The position numbers and the translations under genes were made by a program. The notes under the pieces are model-generated. The model ran no database searches, was not told the DNA's origin, and was given only the letters and a program-made list of their open reading frames with translations. Positions 33,520 through 42,642 of a stretch of 64,000 bases of DNA are shown here, piece after piece (position 1 is the first letter of the stretch; each line of letters begins with the position of its first letter). Origin of the DNA: Merdiplasma sp905207905 (lineage in GTDB: Bacteria; Bacillota; Clostridia; Lachnospirales; Lachnospiraceae); contig CABRXX010000003.1 in assembly GCA_902475025.1 (NCBI GenBank), forward strand, positions 1 to 64,000, written 5' to 3'.

Positions 33520-34422
33520 ATGACAACAGACAGCATTCTGTTTCCCAACCTGGGGATCGCTTTGCCTCATGTGGGCAAGACGGTCTCCATCTTTGGATTT
33601 GAGATCGCATATTATGGGATTGTAATTGCACTGGCCATGATGGCAGGGCTTTTTCTTGCCATGTGGGCAGCCAAAAAGACGAAGCAGGATCCAGATGACT
33701 ATTTCAACCTGGCTATGATCGCCATTGTGGTATCGCTGATCTGCGCCAGATTGTACTATGTGGTCTTTTCCTGGGATTATTACAAGGACCATCTCCTGGA
33801 AATTTTGAATTTCCGGGGAGGCGGGCTGGCCATCTACGGCGGTGTGATCGGCGGCGTGGCTACCTGCATTGTGTATGGGAAAATGAAAAAAATGAATTAC
33901 GCGAAACTGATGGATACCGCCTGCCTTGGACTGATACTGGGGCAGATTATCGGGCGGTGGGGGAATTTCTTTAACCGGGAGGCCTTTGGGGGATACACCG
34001 ATGGACTGCTGGCTATGCAGCTTCCCCTGGATGCAGTCAGGGCCAGTGAGGTGACTCAGGAGATGATGGCCCATGTCCAGGAGATTGACGGGGTAAAATT
34101 CATTCAGGTACATCCCACCTTTCTCTATGAGTCCCTTTGGAATTTGGCAGTGCTGGCAGTGCTGCTGGTGATCACGGTGAAGGGGCTGAAAAAGTTTCAG
34201 GGGGAAGTGGTGTTGTTTTATCTGCTGCTTTACGGGCTGGGACGGATGTGGATTGAGGGGCTGCGGACGGATCAGCTTTTGCTGCCTGTGACTGGGCTTC
34301 CGGTTTCCCAGGTGCTCTCAGGCGTGCTGGCGGCCGGTTCCCTGGCAGCGATTCTGGTGCTGCGGCGCAGACAGGGCCAGCGCCTTTCCGTTGAGAAAAG
34401 AAGCAATAGGAAGAAACACTGA
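33520..34422 (+). CDS. lgt: Prolipoprotein diacylglyceryl transferase
   Basis: Lgt attaches diacylglycerol to the lipobox cysteine of prelipoproteins in the membrane. The 300-residue protein has seven or so membrane segments, 'GGGLAIYGGVIGG', the signature 'GRWGNFFNREAFGG' and 'HPTFLYESLWN'. Its presence shows that the cell makes lipoproteins, which makes the lack of a lipobox in the two binding proteins at 10810 and 47068 more notable. AAGGAG lies upstream of the ATG. Confidence 0.96.
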   Translation: MTTDSILFPNLGIALPHVGKTVSIFGFEIAYYGIVIALAMMAGLFLAMWAAKKTKQDPDDYFNLAMIAIVVSLICARLYYVVFSWDYYKDHLLEILNFRGGGLAIYGGVIGGVATCIVYGKMKKMNYAKLMDTACLGLILGQIIGRWGNFFNREAFGGYTDGLLAMQLPLDAVRASEVTQEMMAHVQEIDGVKFIQVHPTFLYESLWNLAVLAVLLVITVKGLKKFQGEVVLFYLLLYGLGRMWIEGLRTDQLLLPVTGLPVSQVLSGVLAAGSLAAILVLRRRQGQRLSVEKRSNRKKH

Positions 34423-34605
34423 TCCAGAAGAGAGAGCAAAAAGATAGAAGTACAAAGGCGCTGTTTATCGGATTGACCGGGAACAGTAACCAGCAAAACA
34501 GCAGACTATCAGAAAGTAAAAGAAGCAGGACAACAGGGCCTTAGCAAGATGCAAAGGCAGGGGAGAAAACACCGAATAAGGGGAAGATTTACAAAAGGAG
34601 AGACT

Positions 34606-35607
34606 ATGGCAGGAACAGATATCGGAATTGATTTGGGAACATCCAGCATCCTGGTGTATGTACGGGGAAAGGGCGTTGTGTTAAAGGAGCCTTCGGTGGT
34701 GGCTTATGACCGGGACAGCGACAAGATTAAGGCCATTGGCGAGGAGGCACGGCTGATGTTGAGCCGCACTCCGGGAAATATTGTGGCAGTGAGACCCATG
34801 AAAAACGGGATTATTTCGGATTACATGGTGACAGAGCAGATGCTCCGCTATTTTATCCAGAAAGCAGTGGGACGGCTGTCTTTTCGGAAACCCAGAGTGA
34901 GCATCTGTGTGCCCAGCAGCGTTACAGAGGTGGAGCGCAAGGCAGTGGAAGACGCCACTTACCAGGCGGGAGCCAGAGAGGTACATATGGTGGAGGAACC
35001 TATTGCAGCAGCCATTGGTTCCGGCATTGACATTTCCAGACCCAGCGGAAATATGATCGTGGATATCGGCGGTGGAACCTGCAGCGTGGCGGTTCTGTCT
35101 ATCAATGGCATTGTGGTGACTCATTCCATCAAAATCGGAGGAGATGATTTTGACGCAGCCATTGTAAAATACGTGAAGGATCACTATGGGCTGATGATCA
35201 GCGAACAGGCTGCGGAGGAGATCAAGATCACCATCGGCACGGTGTTTGAACGGCCGGAGCAGACGGTGATGGAGGTGAGCGGCCGGGATCTGGTAACCGG
35301 GCTGCCGAAAAATGTAAAGATCACCTCTGAGGACACCAGGGAGGCTTTGAAAGATACTGTGGGACAGATTGTGGATGCAGTCCACAATGTATTGGAGCGC
35401 ACTCCCCCGGAGCTGGCTGCGGACGTATCGGACCGGGGAATTATCCTGGTGGGCGGAGGCGCGCTGCTGGGCGGCCTGGAGGAATTGATCGAGGCCAAGA
35501 CCGGAGTGAATACCATGACAGCGGAAGATCCCATGACAGCAGTGGCAGTGGGAACGGGGCGCTTTGTGGAGCTGACTGCCCCGGGCAAGAGAACAGAAGA
35601 GGAATAG
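34606..35607 (+). CDS. MreB/Mbl family actin-like cell shape protein
   Basis: The 333-residue product begins 'DIGIDLGTSSILVY', the phosphate-1 loop of the actin fold, and has 'MIVDIGGGTCSVAVLS', 'EEPIAAAIGSG' and 'ILVGGGALLGGL'. These proteins form membrane-bound filaments that guide wall synthesis along the rod. It is not next to mreCD here, so it may be an extra paralogue (Mbl or MreBH type). AAAGGAG ends six bases before ATG 34606; an in-frame ATG at 34549 has no good site. recD2 follows after 10 bases. Confidence 0.93.
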   Translation: MAGTDIGIDLGTSSILVYVRGKGVVLKEPSVVAYDRDSDKIKAIGEEARLMLSRTPGNIVAVRPMKNGIISDYMVTEQMLRYFIQKAVGRLSFRKPRVSICVPSSVTEVERKAVEDATYQAGAREVHMVEEPIAAAIGSGIDISRPSGNMIVDIGGGTCSVAVLSINGIVVTHSIKIGGDDFDAAIVKYVKDHYGLMISEQAAEEIKITIGTVFERPEQTVMEVSGRDLVTGLPKNVKITSEDTREALKDTVGQIVDAVHNVLERTPPELAADVSDRGIILVGGGALLGGLEELIEAKTGVNTMTAEDPMTAVAVGTGRFVELTAPGKRTEEE

Positions 35608-35617
35608 ACAAGAATCT

Positions 35618-37828
35618 ATGGAACAGATAGAAGGATATGTGGAGCACATTGTGTATCAGAACAGCGACAATGGCTACACGGTGATGAATGTAGTGTCCGG
35701 AGATGAGGAGATCACCTGCGTGGGAATGCTGCCGATGATCAGCGAGGGAGAACTGATTACTGCCAGCGGCCATTATACGGAGCATGCTGCATACGGAGAG
35801 CAGTTTCAGATTGAATCTTATGAGGTAAAATCTCCGGAGAGCATGGAGGCAGTGGAGCGGTACTTGGGTTCCGGTGCCATTAAGGGTGTTGGAAGCGCTT
35901 TGGCGGCCAGGATTGTCCGCAGGTTTCGGGAGGATACTTTCCGGATTATTGAGATGGAGCCGGAACGGCTGGCTGAGATTAAGGGAATCAGCGAGCGGAA
36001 GGCCAGAGAGATTGCAGAGCAGGTGGAAGAGAAGAAGGGGATGCGGGAAGCCATGATTTTTCTGCAGCAGTATGGCATCACCATGGCCCTGTCTCTGAAG
36101 ATCTATCAGAAATATGGTTCGGATATTTACCGGGTGATCCGGGAAAATCCCTACCAGATGGCTGATGATATTACCGGCGTCGGTTTTCGGATTGCAGACG
36201 AGATTGCCCGCAGAGCTGGGATCCATACGGATTCGGATTTTCGCATTAAGAGCGGTATTTTTTATACGCTTCAGCAATCCACCGGTGAGGGGCATGTGTA
36301 CCTGCCTAAGGAGGAGCTGGCGCGGCGAACGGCAGAACTTCTGGGGGTTCAGGTGGAACAGATGGATCAGCATCTGTCGGATCTGGCCATTGACCGGAAA
36401 GTAGTGATTCGGGAAGAGGAGGACGAGGTGAGAGTTTACGCCGCGTCCTATTACTATATAGAGATGAATACAGCCAGGATGCTTCATGACCTGAATATTA
36501 CCGGAGAGATCAATCAGGAGAAAATTCTGGAGAAGATCAGAAAGATCGAGGAGAGAAGCAGGACCGTGCTGGATGAGAAGCAGAGGGAGGCCATTATCCA
36601 GGCAGTGCGCTGCGGTTTGGTGGTGATCACGGGAGGCCCGGGTACAGGAAAGACTACCACCATCAATACGATGATCTCCTACTTTGAAGAGGAAGGGCTG
36701 GAGATCGCCCTGGCAGCGCCTACAGGCCGGGCTGCCAAGCGGATGACAGAGGCCACGGGATATGAGGCCAAGACGATACACCGCCTGCTGGAAGTGGCCG
36801 GAGGCCCGGACAGCTCCAGCAGTTTTGGGCGGAATATGGAAAATCCGCTGGATGCAGATGTGATCATTGTAGACGAGATGTCTATGGTGGATATCCATCT
36901 GATGTATGCGCTGTTAAATGCCATCACAGTGGGCACCCGGCTGGTGATGGTGGGAGATGTGAATCAGCTTCCCTCCGTGGGACCGGGATGTGTGCTGAAG
37001 GATATCATTGAATCCGGCCAGTGCCAGGTGGTGCGTCTGACCAGGATCTTCCGGCAGGCCAGTGAGAGCGATATTGTAGTGAATGCCCATAAGATTAACA
37101 GGGGAGAACACATGGAGCTGGACAACAAAAGCAGGGACTTTTTCTTTTTGAAACGTCAGGATGCCAATGTGATTATCAGCATCGCCATCCAACTGGTAAA
37201 GGAAAAGATGCCAAGATACGTTCACGCCAGCCAGAATGAGATTCAGGTGCTTACGCCTACCAGAAAAGGACTTTTGGGCGTAGAGCGGCTCAACCGGATC
37301 CTGCAGGAATACTTAAATCCCAGAGATGGAAAGAAAAAGGAGTATGTCAGAGGAGATACCCTGTTCCGGGAAGGGGACAAGGTGATGCAGATCAAGAATA
37401 ATTATCAGCTGGAGTGGGAAGTCCGGGGAAAATACGGAATGCCCATTGACAAGGGAACCGGAGTATTCAATGGGGACATGGGCGTGATCCGGGAGATCAA
37501 TGAATATGCGGAGCGTCTGACAGTGGAATTTGATGACCACCGGTTTATCGAATATCCTTTTTCCGGATTGGAGGAGTTGGAGCTGTCCTACGCAGTGACC
37601 ATCCATAAATCACAGGGAAGCGAATATCCAGCGGTGGTGATTCCGCTGCTTGGAGGTCCAAGAATGCTGATGAACCGAAATCTGCTTTACACCGCAGTGA
37701 CCAGAGCCAAAAGTTGCGTGACGCTGGTGGGAGATCCCAGGGTGTACGATCAGATGATTGACAATACCATGGAGCAGAAACGCTACAGCAGCCTGGCTCT
37801 TCGGATGCGGCAGCTGGGAGAGCTGTAG
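35618..37828 (+). CDS. recD2: RecD2-type ATP-dependent 5'-3' DNA helicase
   Basis: The 736-residue protein has an OB-like N-terminus, helix-hairpin-helix repeats ('IKGVGSALAARIV', 'ITGVGFRIADEIA'), and SF1B helicase motifs: Walker A 'GGPGTGKTTT', 'VDEMSMVD', 'GDVNQLPSVGPG' and, near the end, 'YAVTIHKSQGSEYP' and 'YTAVTRAK'. This is the RecD2 form found in bacteria lacking RecBCD and acts in replication fork repair. It starts 10 bases after the mreB-type gene. The length is normal. Confidence 0.95.
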   Translation: MEQIEGYVEHIVYQNSDNGYTVMNVVSGDEEITCVGMLPMISEGELITASGHYTEHAAYGEQFQIESYEVKSPESMEAVERYLGSGAIKGVGSALAARIVRRFREDTFRIIEMEPERLAEIKGISERKAREIAEQVEEKKGMREAMIFLQQYGITMALSLKIYQKYGSDIYRVIRENPYQMADDITGVGFRIADEIARRAGIHTDSDFRIKSGIFYTLQQSTGEGHVYLPKEELARRTAELLGVQVEQMDQHLSDLAIDRKVVIREEEDEVRVYAASYYYIEMNTARMLHDLNITGEINQEKILEKIRKIEERSRTVLDEKQREAIIQAVRCGLVVITGGPGTGKTTTINTMISYFEEEGLEIALAAPTGRAAKRMTEATGYEAKTIHRLLEVAGGPDSSSSFGRNMENPLDADVIIVDEMSMVDIHLMYALLNAITVGTRLVMVGDVNQLPSVGPGCVLKDIIESGQCQVVRLTRIFRQASESDIVVNAHKINRGEHMELDNKSRDFFFLKRQDANVIISIAIQLVKEKMPRYVHASQNEIQVLTPTRKGLLGVERLNRILQEYLNPRDGKKKEYVRGDTLFREGDKVMQIKNNYQLEWEVRGKYGMPIDKGTGVFNGDMGVIREINEYAERLTVEFDDHRFIEYPFSGLEELELSYAVTIHKSQGSEYPAVVIPLLGGPRMLMNRNLLYTAVTRAKSCVTLVGDPRVYDQMIDNTMEQKRYSSLALRMRQLGEL

Positions 37829-37885
37829 AATCGGGAGAGGAATGTTGCAAAACCGCGGCTTTTTGGGGAGAGAGCGTGGTAGGAA

Positions 37886-38626
37886 ATGAAACTAGAAAGA
37901 AATAATCCGGTCAGATTCTTTTTTGAGATGCTTCTGGATCTTTTGTATCCAAGGCGCTGCCCTCTTTGCGAGGAGATCCTCCTGCCAAAGGAAGGGCTGG
38001 TGTGCGGGAAGTGCAGAAAAAAACTGCCCTACATCCGGGAGCCGCTGTGCAAAAAATGCGGTAAGAAGATAAGAAGTCGGGAGCAGGAATACTGTAGGGG
38101 CTGCGAAAGAGGAAACCATCTTTTCTGTGAGGGCCGGGCGGTGTTTGTGTATGAAAAATCTCTGCGGCAAAGCATCGGCCGGATGAAATTTCAAAATCGC
38201 CGGGAGTATGTGGATTTTTATGCCGGAGAGATGGCTGCTGTTTACAGAAGATCGTTAAGCAGATGGGGAATCCGGACAATTCTGCCGGTTCCTATGTATG
38301 CAAAAAAAGCCAGACGCAGAGGATATGACCAGAGCGTTCTGCTGGCTGGAAAGTTTGGTGAGCTTACCAGAATCAGAGTAGAGAGTCGATGCCTTGTGAG
38401 AAAACGGGAAACCCTGCCTCAGAAGGAGCTGGATGCAGGGGAACGGAAAAAGAATCTGCGAGGGGCTTTTTACGTAAAGAATCCGGAGCTTGTGAAGGAA
38501 CCAGTGCTTTTGGTGGATGATATCTATACAACGGGAGCCACGATGGACGCAGCTTGCCAGGCTTTGCAGAAACAGGGAATTTCTAAGATTTATTTTCTGG
38601 CGCTGGCAGCGGGAAATGGGGATTAA
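37886..38626 (+). CDS. ComF family phosphoribosyltransferase-like protein
   Basis: The 246-residue protein has an N-terminal zinc-ribbon-like set of CxxC pairs ('CPLCEE', 'CGKC', 'CKKCGKK', 'CRGC') followed by a PRTase fold with the PRPP loop 'VLLVDDIYTTGAT'. ComF proteins take part in DNA uptake in naturally competent bacteria, probably linking to PriA, and are also widespread in non-competent species. No other competence genes are in the window, so the role is open. Confidence 0.92.
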   Translation: MKLERNNPVRFFFEMLLDLLYPRRCPLCEEILLPKEGLVCGKCRKKLPYIREPLCKKCGKKIRSREQEYCRGCERGNHLFCEGRAVFVYEKSLRQSIGRMKFQNRREYVDFYAGEMAAVYRRSLSRWGIRTILPVPMYAKKARRRGYDQSVLLAGKFGELTRIRVESRCLVRKRETLPQKELDAGERKKNLRGAFYVKNPELVKEPVLLVDDIYTTGATMDAACQALQKQGISKIYFLALAAGNGD

Positions 38627-38650
38627 CAGGTAGGCACAAAAGAAAAAATG

Positions 38651-38659
38651 TGTTATAAT
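38651..38659 (+). promoter_or_regulatory. Extended -10 promoter element before the cda cluster
   Basis: TGT directly precedes TATAAT (38654-38659), an extended -10. No good -35 is seen 17 bases upstream. The site lies 74 bases before the first membrane protein gene of the cdaA cluster. Confidence 0.5.
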
Positions 38660-38732
38660 GGCCATAATATGCAGAGAAAAATCCGGCGTACTCCCCGGAA
38701 ACTGCATGAGAAAAGAGGAAAGGGCGGTTGCT

Positions 38733-39137
38733 ATGAAGCCTGACAAACAGCGTATCCGGATTATGACCCGCCTGGCTATACGGGAACAGGAAAACAAATC
38801 AGGGCTGAGGATGATGCGGGAAAGCTTCCGAAGCGATTACAGAGGAATCCCCATGGTGAAGAACAGCTTGCGAATGACCTTGGTATTTTTGCTGATTTTG
38901 GGTCTTTGGGCAGCGAGCCACATGGAATTTTTGCTGAATGTGGTATCAGAGCTACGGATGAGATATTTGCTGGGGCTGCTGGGAATTCTTTATGGAAGCC
39001 TGATTCTGGTGACCTGCCTGATTTCCTTTTTGCTGGCTAATCAAAGATATCAGCGTGATCGACGTGACTGGGAGGAGTACTGTCAGCTTCTGGAGCTGTT
39101 AGAGCAGGGGGAAGAGTGGACAGAATATGAGGAATAG
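38733..39137 (+). CDS. Unknown small membrane protein with two transmembrane segments
   Basis: I do not recognise this protein of about 134 residues. It has a basic, hydrophilic N-terminus ('DKQRIRIMTRLAIREQ'), two hydrophobic segments (roughly residues 45-65 and 75-98) and an acidic, Trp/Glu-rich tail ending 'EEWTEYEE'. The topology suggests both ends in the cytoplasm. The start at 38733 follows an AAAGG-type site; earlier in-frame ATGs at 38658 and 38706 are less well placed. It is the first gene of a run leading into cdaA, so an accessory role in c-di-AMP signalling or envelope function is possible but unproven. Confidence 0.65.
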   Translation: MKPDKQRIRIMTRLAIREQENKSGLRMMRESFRSDYRGIPMVKNSLRMTLVFLLILGLWAASHMEFLLNVVSELRMRYLLGLLGILYGSLILVTCLISFLLANQRYQRDRRDWEEYCQLLELLEQGEEWTEYEE

Positions 39138-39151
39138 AGGGGGAAAATAGA

Positions 39152-40057
39152 GTGCGAAAAGCCAAGTATGCACTGATACGCTTTTATTCAGAATTTGATA
39201 CTTACTTGAAAGCAGTTTTAAAGTTTGTGCTGGCTTTTTCACTATTTTCCAGCATTTGTGCATTGCCGGGGGAGGCGGGGATTTTTGAGCTGCTGACGAT
39301 CCGGCTGATGTTTTCTGCTTTTTGTGCCATTCTGCCTGCTAACGGGCTGGTTTTGATAGCGGCAATTTTTGTGGAAGCCAAGTTCTGGGGGGGATCGTTG
39401 GTCAGCGGCCTGGCTGGGGGTGTAGTCCTTTTTGTATTTTTGCTTTTCTATTTTTCTTTTATTCCTGAGCAGGGATATATTGTGGCGGTGACAGCGCTGT
39501 TTTTGGGGCTGAAGGTTCCGCTGGCGGTTCCGGTGGTGTGCGGACTTTTATGCGGTTCTGGGACGCTGGCCGGGATCATTTTCGGAACAGCCGCCTATTA
39601 CGGAACCGTAAGCCTTGGACTTTGGGAACCAGGAAGCCAGGTTTTGGGTACAGAACTGGCAGATGAGTTTTTAACCTTGATTATGAGCTTTTGGAAAAAT
39701 CAGGAAGCAGCGTTTATGCTGGTGATTCTGACGGCTGTTTTTCTGGTGGTATATCTGATACGGCGGCTGCCGGTGCGGTATAGCTGGAGTCTGGCAATAC
39801 TTTCTGGAACCGTATCATACGGTTTGCTTCGGGGCATGGAGGCTTTGTTCTTAAAAGGTTCTGTCTCACTGGTGCTTTTTTTACTGGATCTGCTGGCAGG
39901 AGCGGCGGCAGGGCTGGCGGTGCAGTTTTTTGCCTTTGATCTGGATTATGAGAAAGTACAGCATTTGCAGTTTGAGGATGATGATTATTATTACTATGTA
40001 AAAGCGATTCCCAAAATGGAAGCGGTTATGCAGAAAAAAGGAGACGAGGGATCATGA
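39152..40057 (+). CDS. Unknown polytopic membrane protein upstream of cdaA
   Basis: This 301-residue protein has around eight to nine hydrophobic segments and almost no charged residues between residues 20 and 250. Its C-terminal tail is acidic and tyrosine-rich ('FEDDDYYYYVKAIPKME') and is probably cytoplasmic. The start is GTG at 39152 after a G-rich site. Its end overlaps the cdaA ATG by four bases, so it is translationally coupled to the diadenylate cyclase. I recognise no transport or enzymatic motif. Coupling suggests a partner or regulator of CdaA or a co-regulated envelope protein (inference). Confidence 0.75.
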   Translation: MRKAKYALIRFYSEFDTYLKAVLKFVLAFSLFSSICALPGEAGIFELLTIRLMFSAFCAILPANGLVLIAAIFVEAKFWGGSLVSGLAGGVVLFVFLLFYFSFIPEQGYIVAVTALFLGLKVPLAVPVVCGLLCGSGTLAGIIFGTAAYYGTVSLGLWEPGSQVLGTELADEFLTLIMSFWKNQEAAFMLVILTAVFLVVYLIRRLPVRYSWSLAILSGTVSYGLLRGMEALFLKGSVSLVLFLLDLLAGAAAGLAVQFFAFDLDYEKVQHLQFEDDDYYYYVKAIPKMEAVMQKKGDEGS

Positions 40058-40929
40058 ACAGAGTATATTTATGGCTAAGCGATCGTTTATCCTGGCTTAG
40101 GTTTCCTACGGCCTCTTTTTCTATCAGCGACGTTTTTGAGATTTTGATTTTGGCATTTCTGGTATATGAACTGCTGCTGTGGATCAAAAATACCAGAGCC
40201 TGGACCCTGTTGAAGGGAATTCTTACCATTGTGGTCTTTGTTTCCCTGGTGTACATTCTGGAGATGGATACCCTGATTTACATTGTAAATAAAGGAATTA
40301 CATTGGCGATCATTGCAGCTCTGGTTGTGTTCCAGCCGGAAATTCGGAAGGTTCTGGAACAGTTGGGGGAAAAGCGTTTTATCTCTAATCTGCTTCCCCT
40401 GGACAGCGTGCGGACCGTGCAGGAACTGTTCAGCGATAAGACCGTCAATGAGCTGGTAAAAGCTACTGCTGAGATGGCAAAGGCCAAGACAGGAGCTCTG
40501 ATTGTGATTGAGAAGAGAGAGACCCTGGAGGAATACGAGCGTACCGGGATTCGGGTAGACGCTCTGGTTAGCAGCCAGCTTTTGATCAATATTTTCGAAC
40601 ACAATACGCCGCTTCACGACGGCGCAGTAGTTGTGAGGGGAGACAGGATCACTGCAGCCACCTGTTATCTTCCTCTTTCTGACAATATGAGCCTGAGCAA
40701 GGAACTTGGCACCAGACATCGGGCAGGCGTAGGTATCAGTGAAGTGACGGATTCTTTTACCATTATTGTCTCAGAGGAAACCGGCTATATTTCCACTGCT
40801 TATAAAGGGCAGCTTACCAGAAATATTACAGGAGATGAATTAAAAGAGAGGCTGACTGTTCTTCAGAATAAGTCAATTATTTCCAGAAAGTTTAAATTGT
40901 GGAAAGGACGGGCGAAAAATGAAGAATAA
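40054..40929 (+). CDS. cdaA: Diadenylate cyclase CdaA
   Basis: CdaA makes cyclic di-AMP from two ATP. The 291-residue protein has three N-terminal membrane segments and a DAC domain with the catalytic signatures 'LHDGAVVVRG' and 'GTRHRAGVG'. c-di-AMP controls potassium and osmolyte uptake and wall homeostasis in Firmicutes. It overlaps the upstream membrane protein gene (ATGA) and the downstream cdaR by 11 bases. In many Firmicutes glmM follows cdaR; here an HPr gene does instead. Confidence 0.96.
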   Translation: MNRVYLWLSDRLSWLRFPTASFSISDVFEILILAFLVYELLLWIKNTRAWTLLKGILTIVVFVSLVYILEMDTLIYIVNKGITLAIIAALVVFQPEIRKVLEQLGEKRFISNLLPLDSVRTVQELFSDKTVNELVKATAEMAKAKTGALIVIEKRETLEEYERTGIRVDALVSSQLLINIFEHNTPLHDGAVVVRGDRITAATCYLPLSDNMSLSKELGTRHRAGVGISEVTDSFTIIVSEETGYISTAYKGQLTRNITGDELKERLTVLQNKSIISRKFKLWKGRAKNEE

Positions 40930-42238
40930 GATCATAGAAAAATTGGCAGGCAATGTGCTTTTAAAATTCACAGCGCTCCTGATTGCCTTTTTCATCTGGC
41001 TTCTGGTGACCAATACGGAGAATCCGGTGAGTACAGAATTGTACACGAATGTGCCTATCACCATTGTGAATCAGGACAGCATCGCAGATATCGGAAAAGT
41101 AGTGGAGGCGGAAGGCAGCGGAATGGTGACGGTCCGGGTGACAGAACGCCGCTCCATTCGAGATCGGCTGAAAAATTCAGACTTCTATGTGGAGGCAGAC
41201 ATGGAGAACATCAATGAGATGAATAGTGTGCCTCTCACGGTAATTTGCAGTAATCCGGCGGTGAGCTGGGATGAGATTCAGATCTGGCCGTCTTCTCTGA
41301 AGGTGACGCTGGAGGATAAGGTAGAGCAGCAGTTTGCCATCACAGTCTCCACGGTGGGAGAAAGCAGCGGATATGAGGTGGGAGCCACGGAGATCGCACA
41401 GGGCAAGAATATTTATCTGGCAGGCCCAAGATCCATTATGCAGATCATTGACAAGGTGGTGGCACAGGTACCGGCATCCGGCCTGAAAAACGATGTAACC
41501 AAGACCGTGGCCTTGAAGGTATATGATAAAAACGGTTCTGAGCTAAATGAAAATCAGCTCAACTCTCTGGAATTTAAGGATAGCAGCGGCGCAGTGATTA
41601 CCAACCGGGAGGTGCAGGTAAGCCTGAAAATGTGGCGAATTGCCAATGATGTTAAGATGCAGGTGGAGACCACGGGAACGCCGGCTTTCGGTTATCGGGT
41701 AAGCGCCATCAACACCATACCGGCTACCATCAGCCTGGCAGGCACAGAAAAGGCCTTGGAAGCTTTGGGAAACGTACTGGATCTTTCGGAGGCTATTTCG
41801 GTAGCCGGGGTGAAGGAAAGCTTTTCACAGGAGATTGATTTGACAGCTACCGTGGCGCTTTTGCCGGAGCTGAAGCTTCTGAATGGAGCAGACCCTATTG
41901 TGACCGTGGAGATTCAGGTGGAAAAGAATGGAGATACCAGCGTCAGTGTTCCTATCGGGGAAGTGGAATTTTTAAATCAGCCCAGAAATATGAGCCTGGT
42001 ATTTACTCCGGCGGAGAAGCTGACGATTCCGGTTCATGCACTTTCTGAGGATGCCAGAGAGCTGGTTTCCGGTGATCTGAAGGTGCGGGTGGATCTATCG
42101 CCCTGCAGTGAGGAAGGAACCCATGAACTGTTAGCAGAGGTGGAGCTGCCGGAAGGATATGAGCTGGCTTCGGAGGTGACTCTTACAGTAGCCTCAGCCA
42201 AACAGACGACTTCATCGGAAACCATAAGCGCGGGGTGA
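40919..42238 (+). CDS. cdaR: YbbR-domain protein CdaR, regulator of CdaA
   Basis: The 439-residue protein has one N-terminal membrane segment (about residues 13-30) and then an extracellular part made of YbbR repeats, recognised by the opening 'WLLVTNTENPVSTELYTNVPI' style blocks and repeated 'VTVRVTERRS' and 'VSVPIGEVEF' strands. CdaR binds CdaA in the membrane and tunes c-di-AMP synthesis. It overlaps cdaA by 11 bases, as expected for a complex. The low-complexity Ser/Thr-rich C-terminus is unremarkable. Confidence 0.92.
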   Translation: MKNKIIEKLAGNVLLKFTALLIAFFIWLLVTNTENPVSTELYTNVPITIVNQDSIADIGKVVEAEGSGMVTVRVTERRSIRDRLKNSDFYVEADMENINEMNSVPLTVICSNPAVSWDEIQIWPSSLKVTLEDKVEQQFAITVSTVGESSGYEVGATEIAQGKNIYLAGPRSIMQIIDKVVAQVPASGLKNDVTKTVALKVYDKNGSELNENQLNSLEFKDSSGAVITNREVQVSLKMWRIANDVKMQVETTGTPAFGYRVSAINTIPATISLAGTEKALEALGNVLDLSEAISVAGVKESFSQEIDLTATVALLPELKLLNGADPIVTVEIQVEKNGDTSVSVPIGEVEFLNQPRNMSLVFTPAEKLTIPVHALSEDARELVSGDLKVRVDLSPCSEEGTHELLAEVELPEGYELASEVTLTVASAKQTTSSETISAG

Positions 42239-42242
42239 TTGG

Positions 42243-42521
42243 ATGGTAAAAAGAAAGATACAGATATGCAATCAAAGTGGCCTCCACCTAAGACCAGCAG
42301 GACAGTTATGTCAGAAGGCTATGGAATATGCCTGTCTGATCACCATGGAGATAGGAAATAAAACCTATAACTTAAAGAGCGTACTCAGCGTCTTGAGCGC
42401 TCAGGTGAACGCGCCAAAAGAGATTGTGCTGGTGTGTGATGGAGAACGGGAAGAAGAGGCATTGGAAGAGCTGGCCGGGTTTTTGTCAGAGAATCTGGAT
42501 GAAAAGCTGAAAAAAGAATAG
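42243..42521 (+). CDS. HPr-family phosphocarrier protein
   Basis: The 92-residue protein has the HPr active site His15 in 'GLHLRPAG' and the regulatory Ser46 in 'NLKSVLSVLS', the two sites phosphorylated by PTS enzyme I and by HPr kinase. It could serve as the general sugar PTS carrier or a specialised regulator. It starts four bases after cdaR, so it is probably on the c-di-AMP transcript. The loop after Ser46 differs from the usual 'IMGVMSL', and the C-terminus has an extra lysine-rich tail. A strong terminator follows. Confidence 0.92.
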   Translation: MVKRKIQICNQSGLHLRPAGQLCQKAMEYACLITMEIGNKTYNLKSVLSVLSAQVNAPKEIVLVCDGEREEEALEELAGFLSENLDEKLKKE

Positions 42522-42553
42522 AGAGACAGCAGAGGTTCGGTCTGTCTGGCAGA

Positions 42554-42601
42554 GGTTGCCGCAATGTACTGTGGAAAACAGGAATTGCGGCAACCTTTTT
42601 A
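42554..42601 (+). terminator. Intrinsic terminator after the cda-HPr unit
   Basis: GGTTGCCGCAAT (42554-42565) is the exact complement of ATTGCGGCAACC (42584-42595), followed by TTTTT. Confidence 0.93.
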
Positions 42602-42602
42602 G

Positions 42603-42642
42603 TTTCATAGGAAACTCCTTCCTATGAAACTAAAATGCTCCG
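42603..42642 (+). repeat. Dispersed palindromic repeat, family A copy 3
   Basis: TTTCATAGGAA (42603-42613) and TTCCTATGAAA (42619-42629) form a perfect 11-bp stem, followed by CTAAAATGCTCCG and AGGATCACAT. It begins directly after the T-run of the terminator. Confidence 0.85.

Noticed and set aside
35441..36898. Long open frame on the minus strand opposite recD2
   Set aside because: Composition is typical of an antisense frame (His/Leu/Pro-rich), there is no domain match, and recD2 on the other strand is fully conserved.
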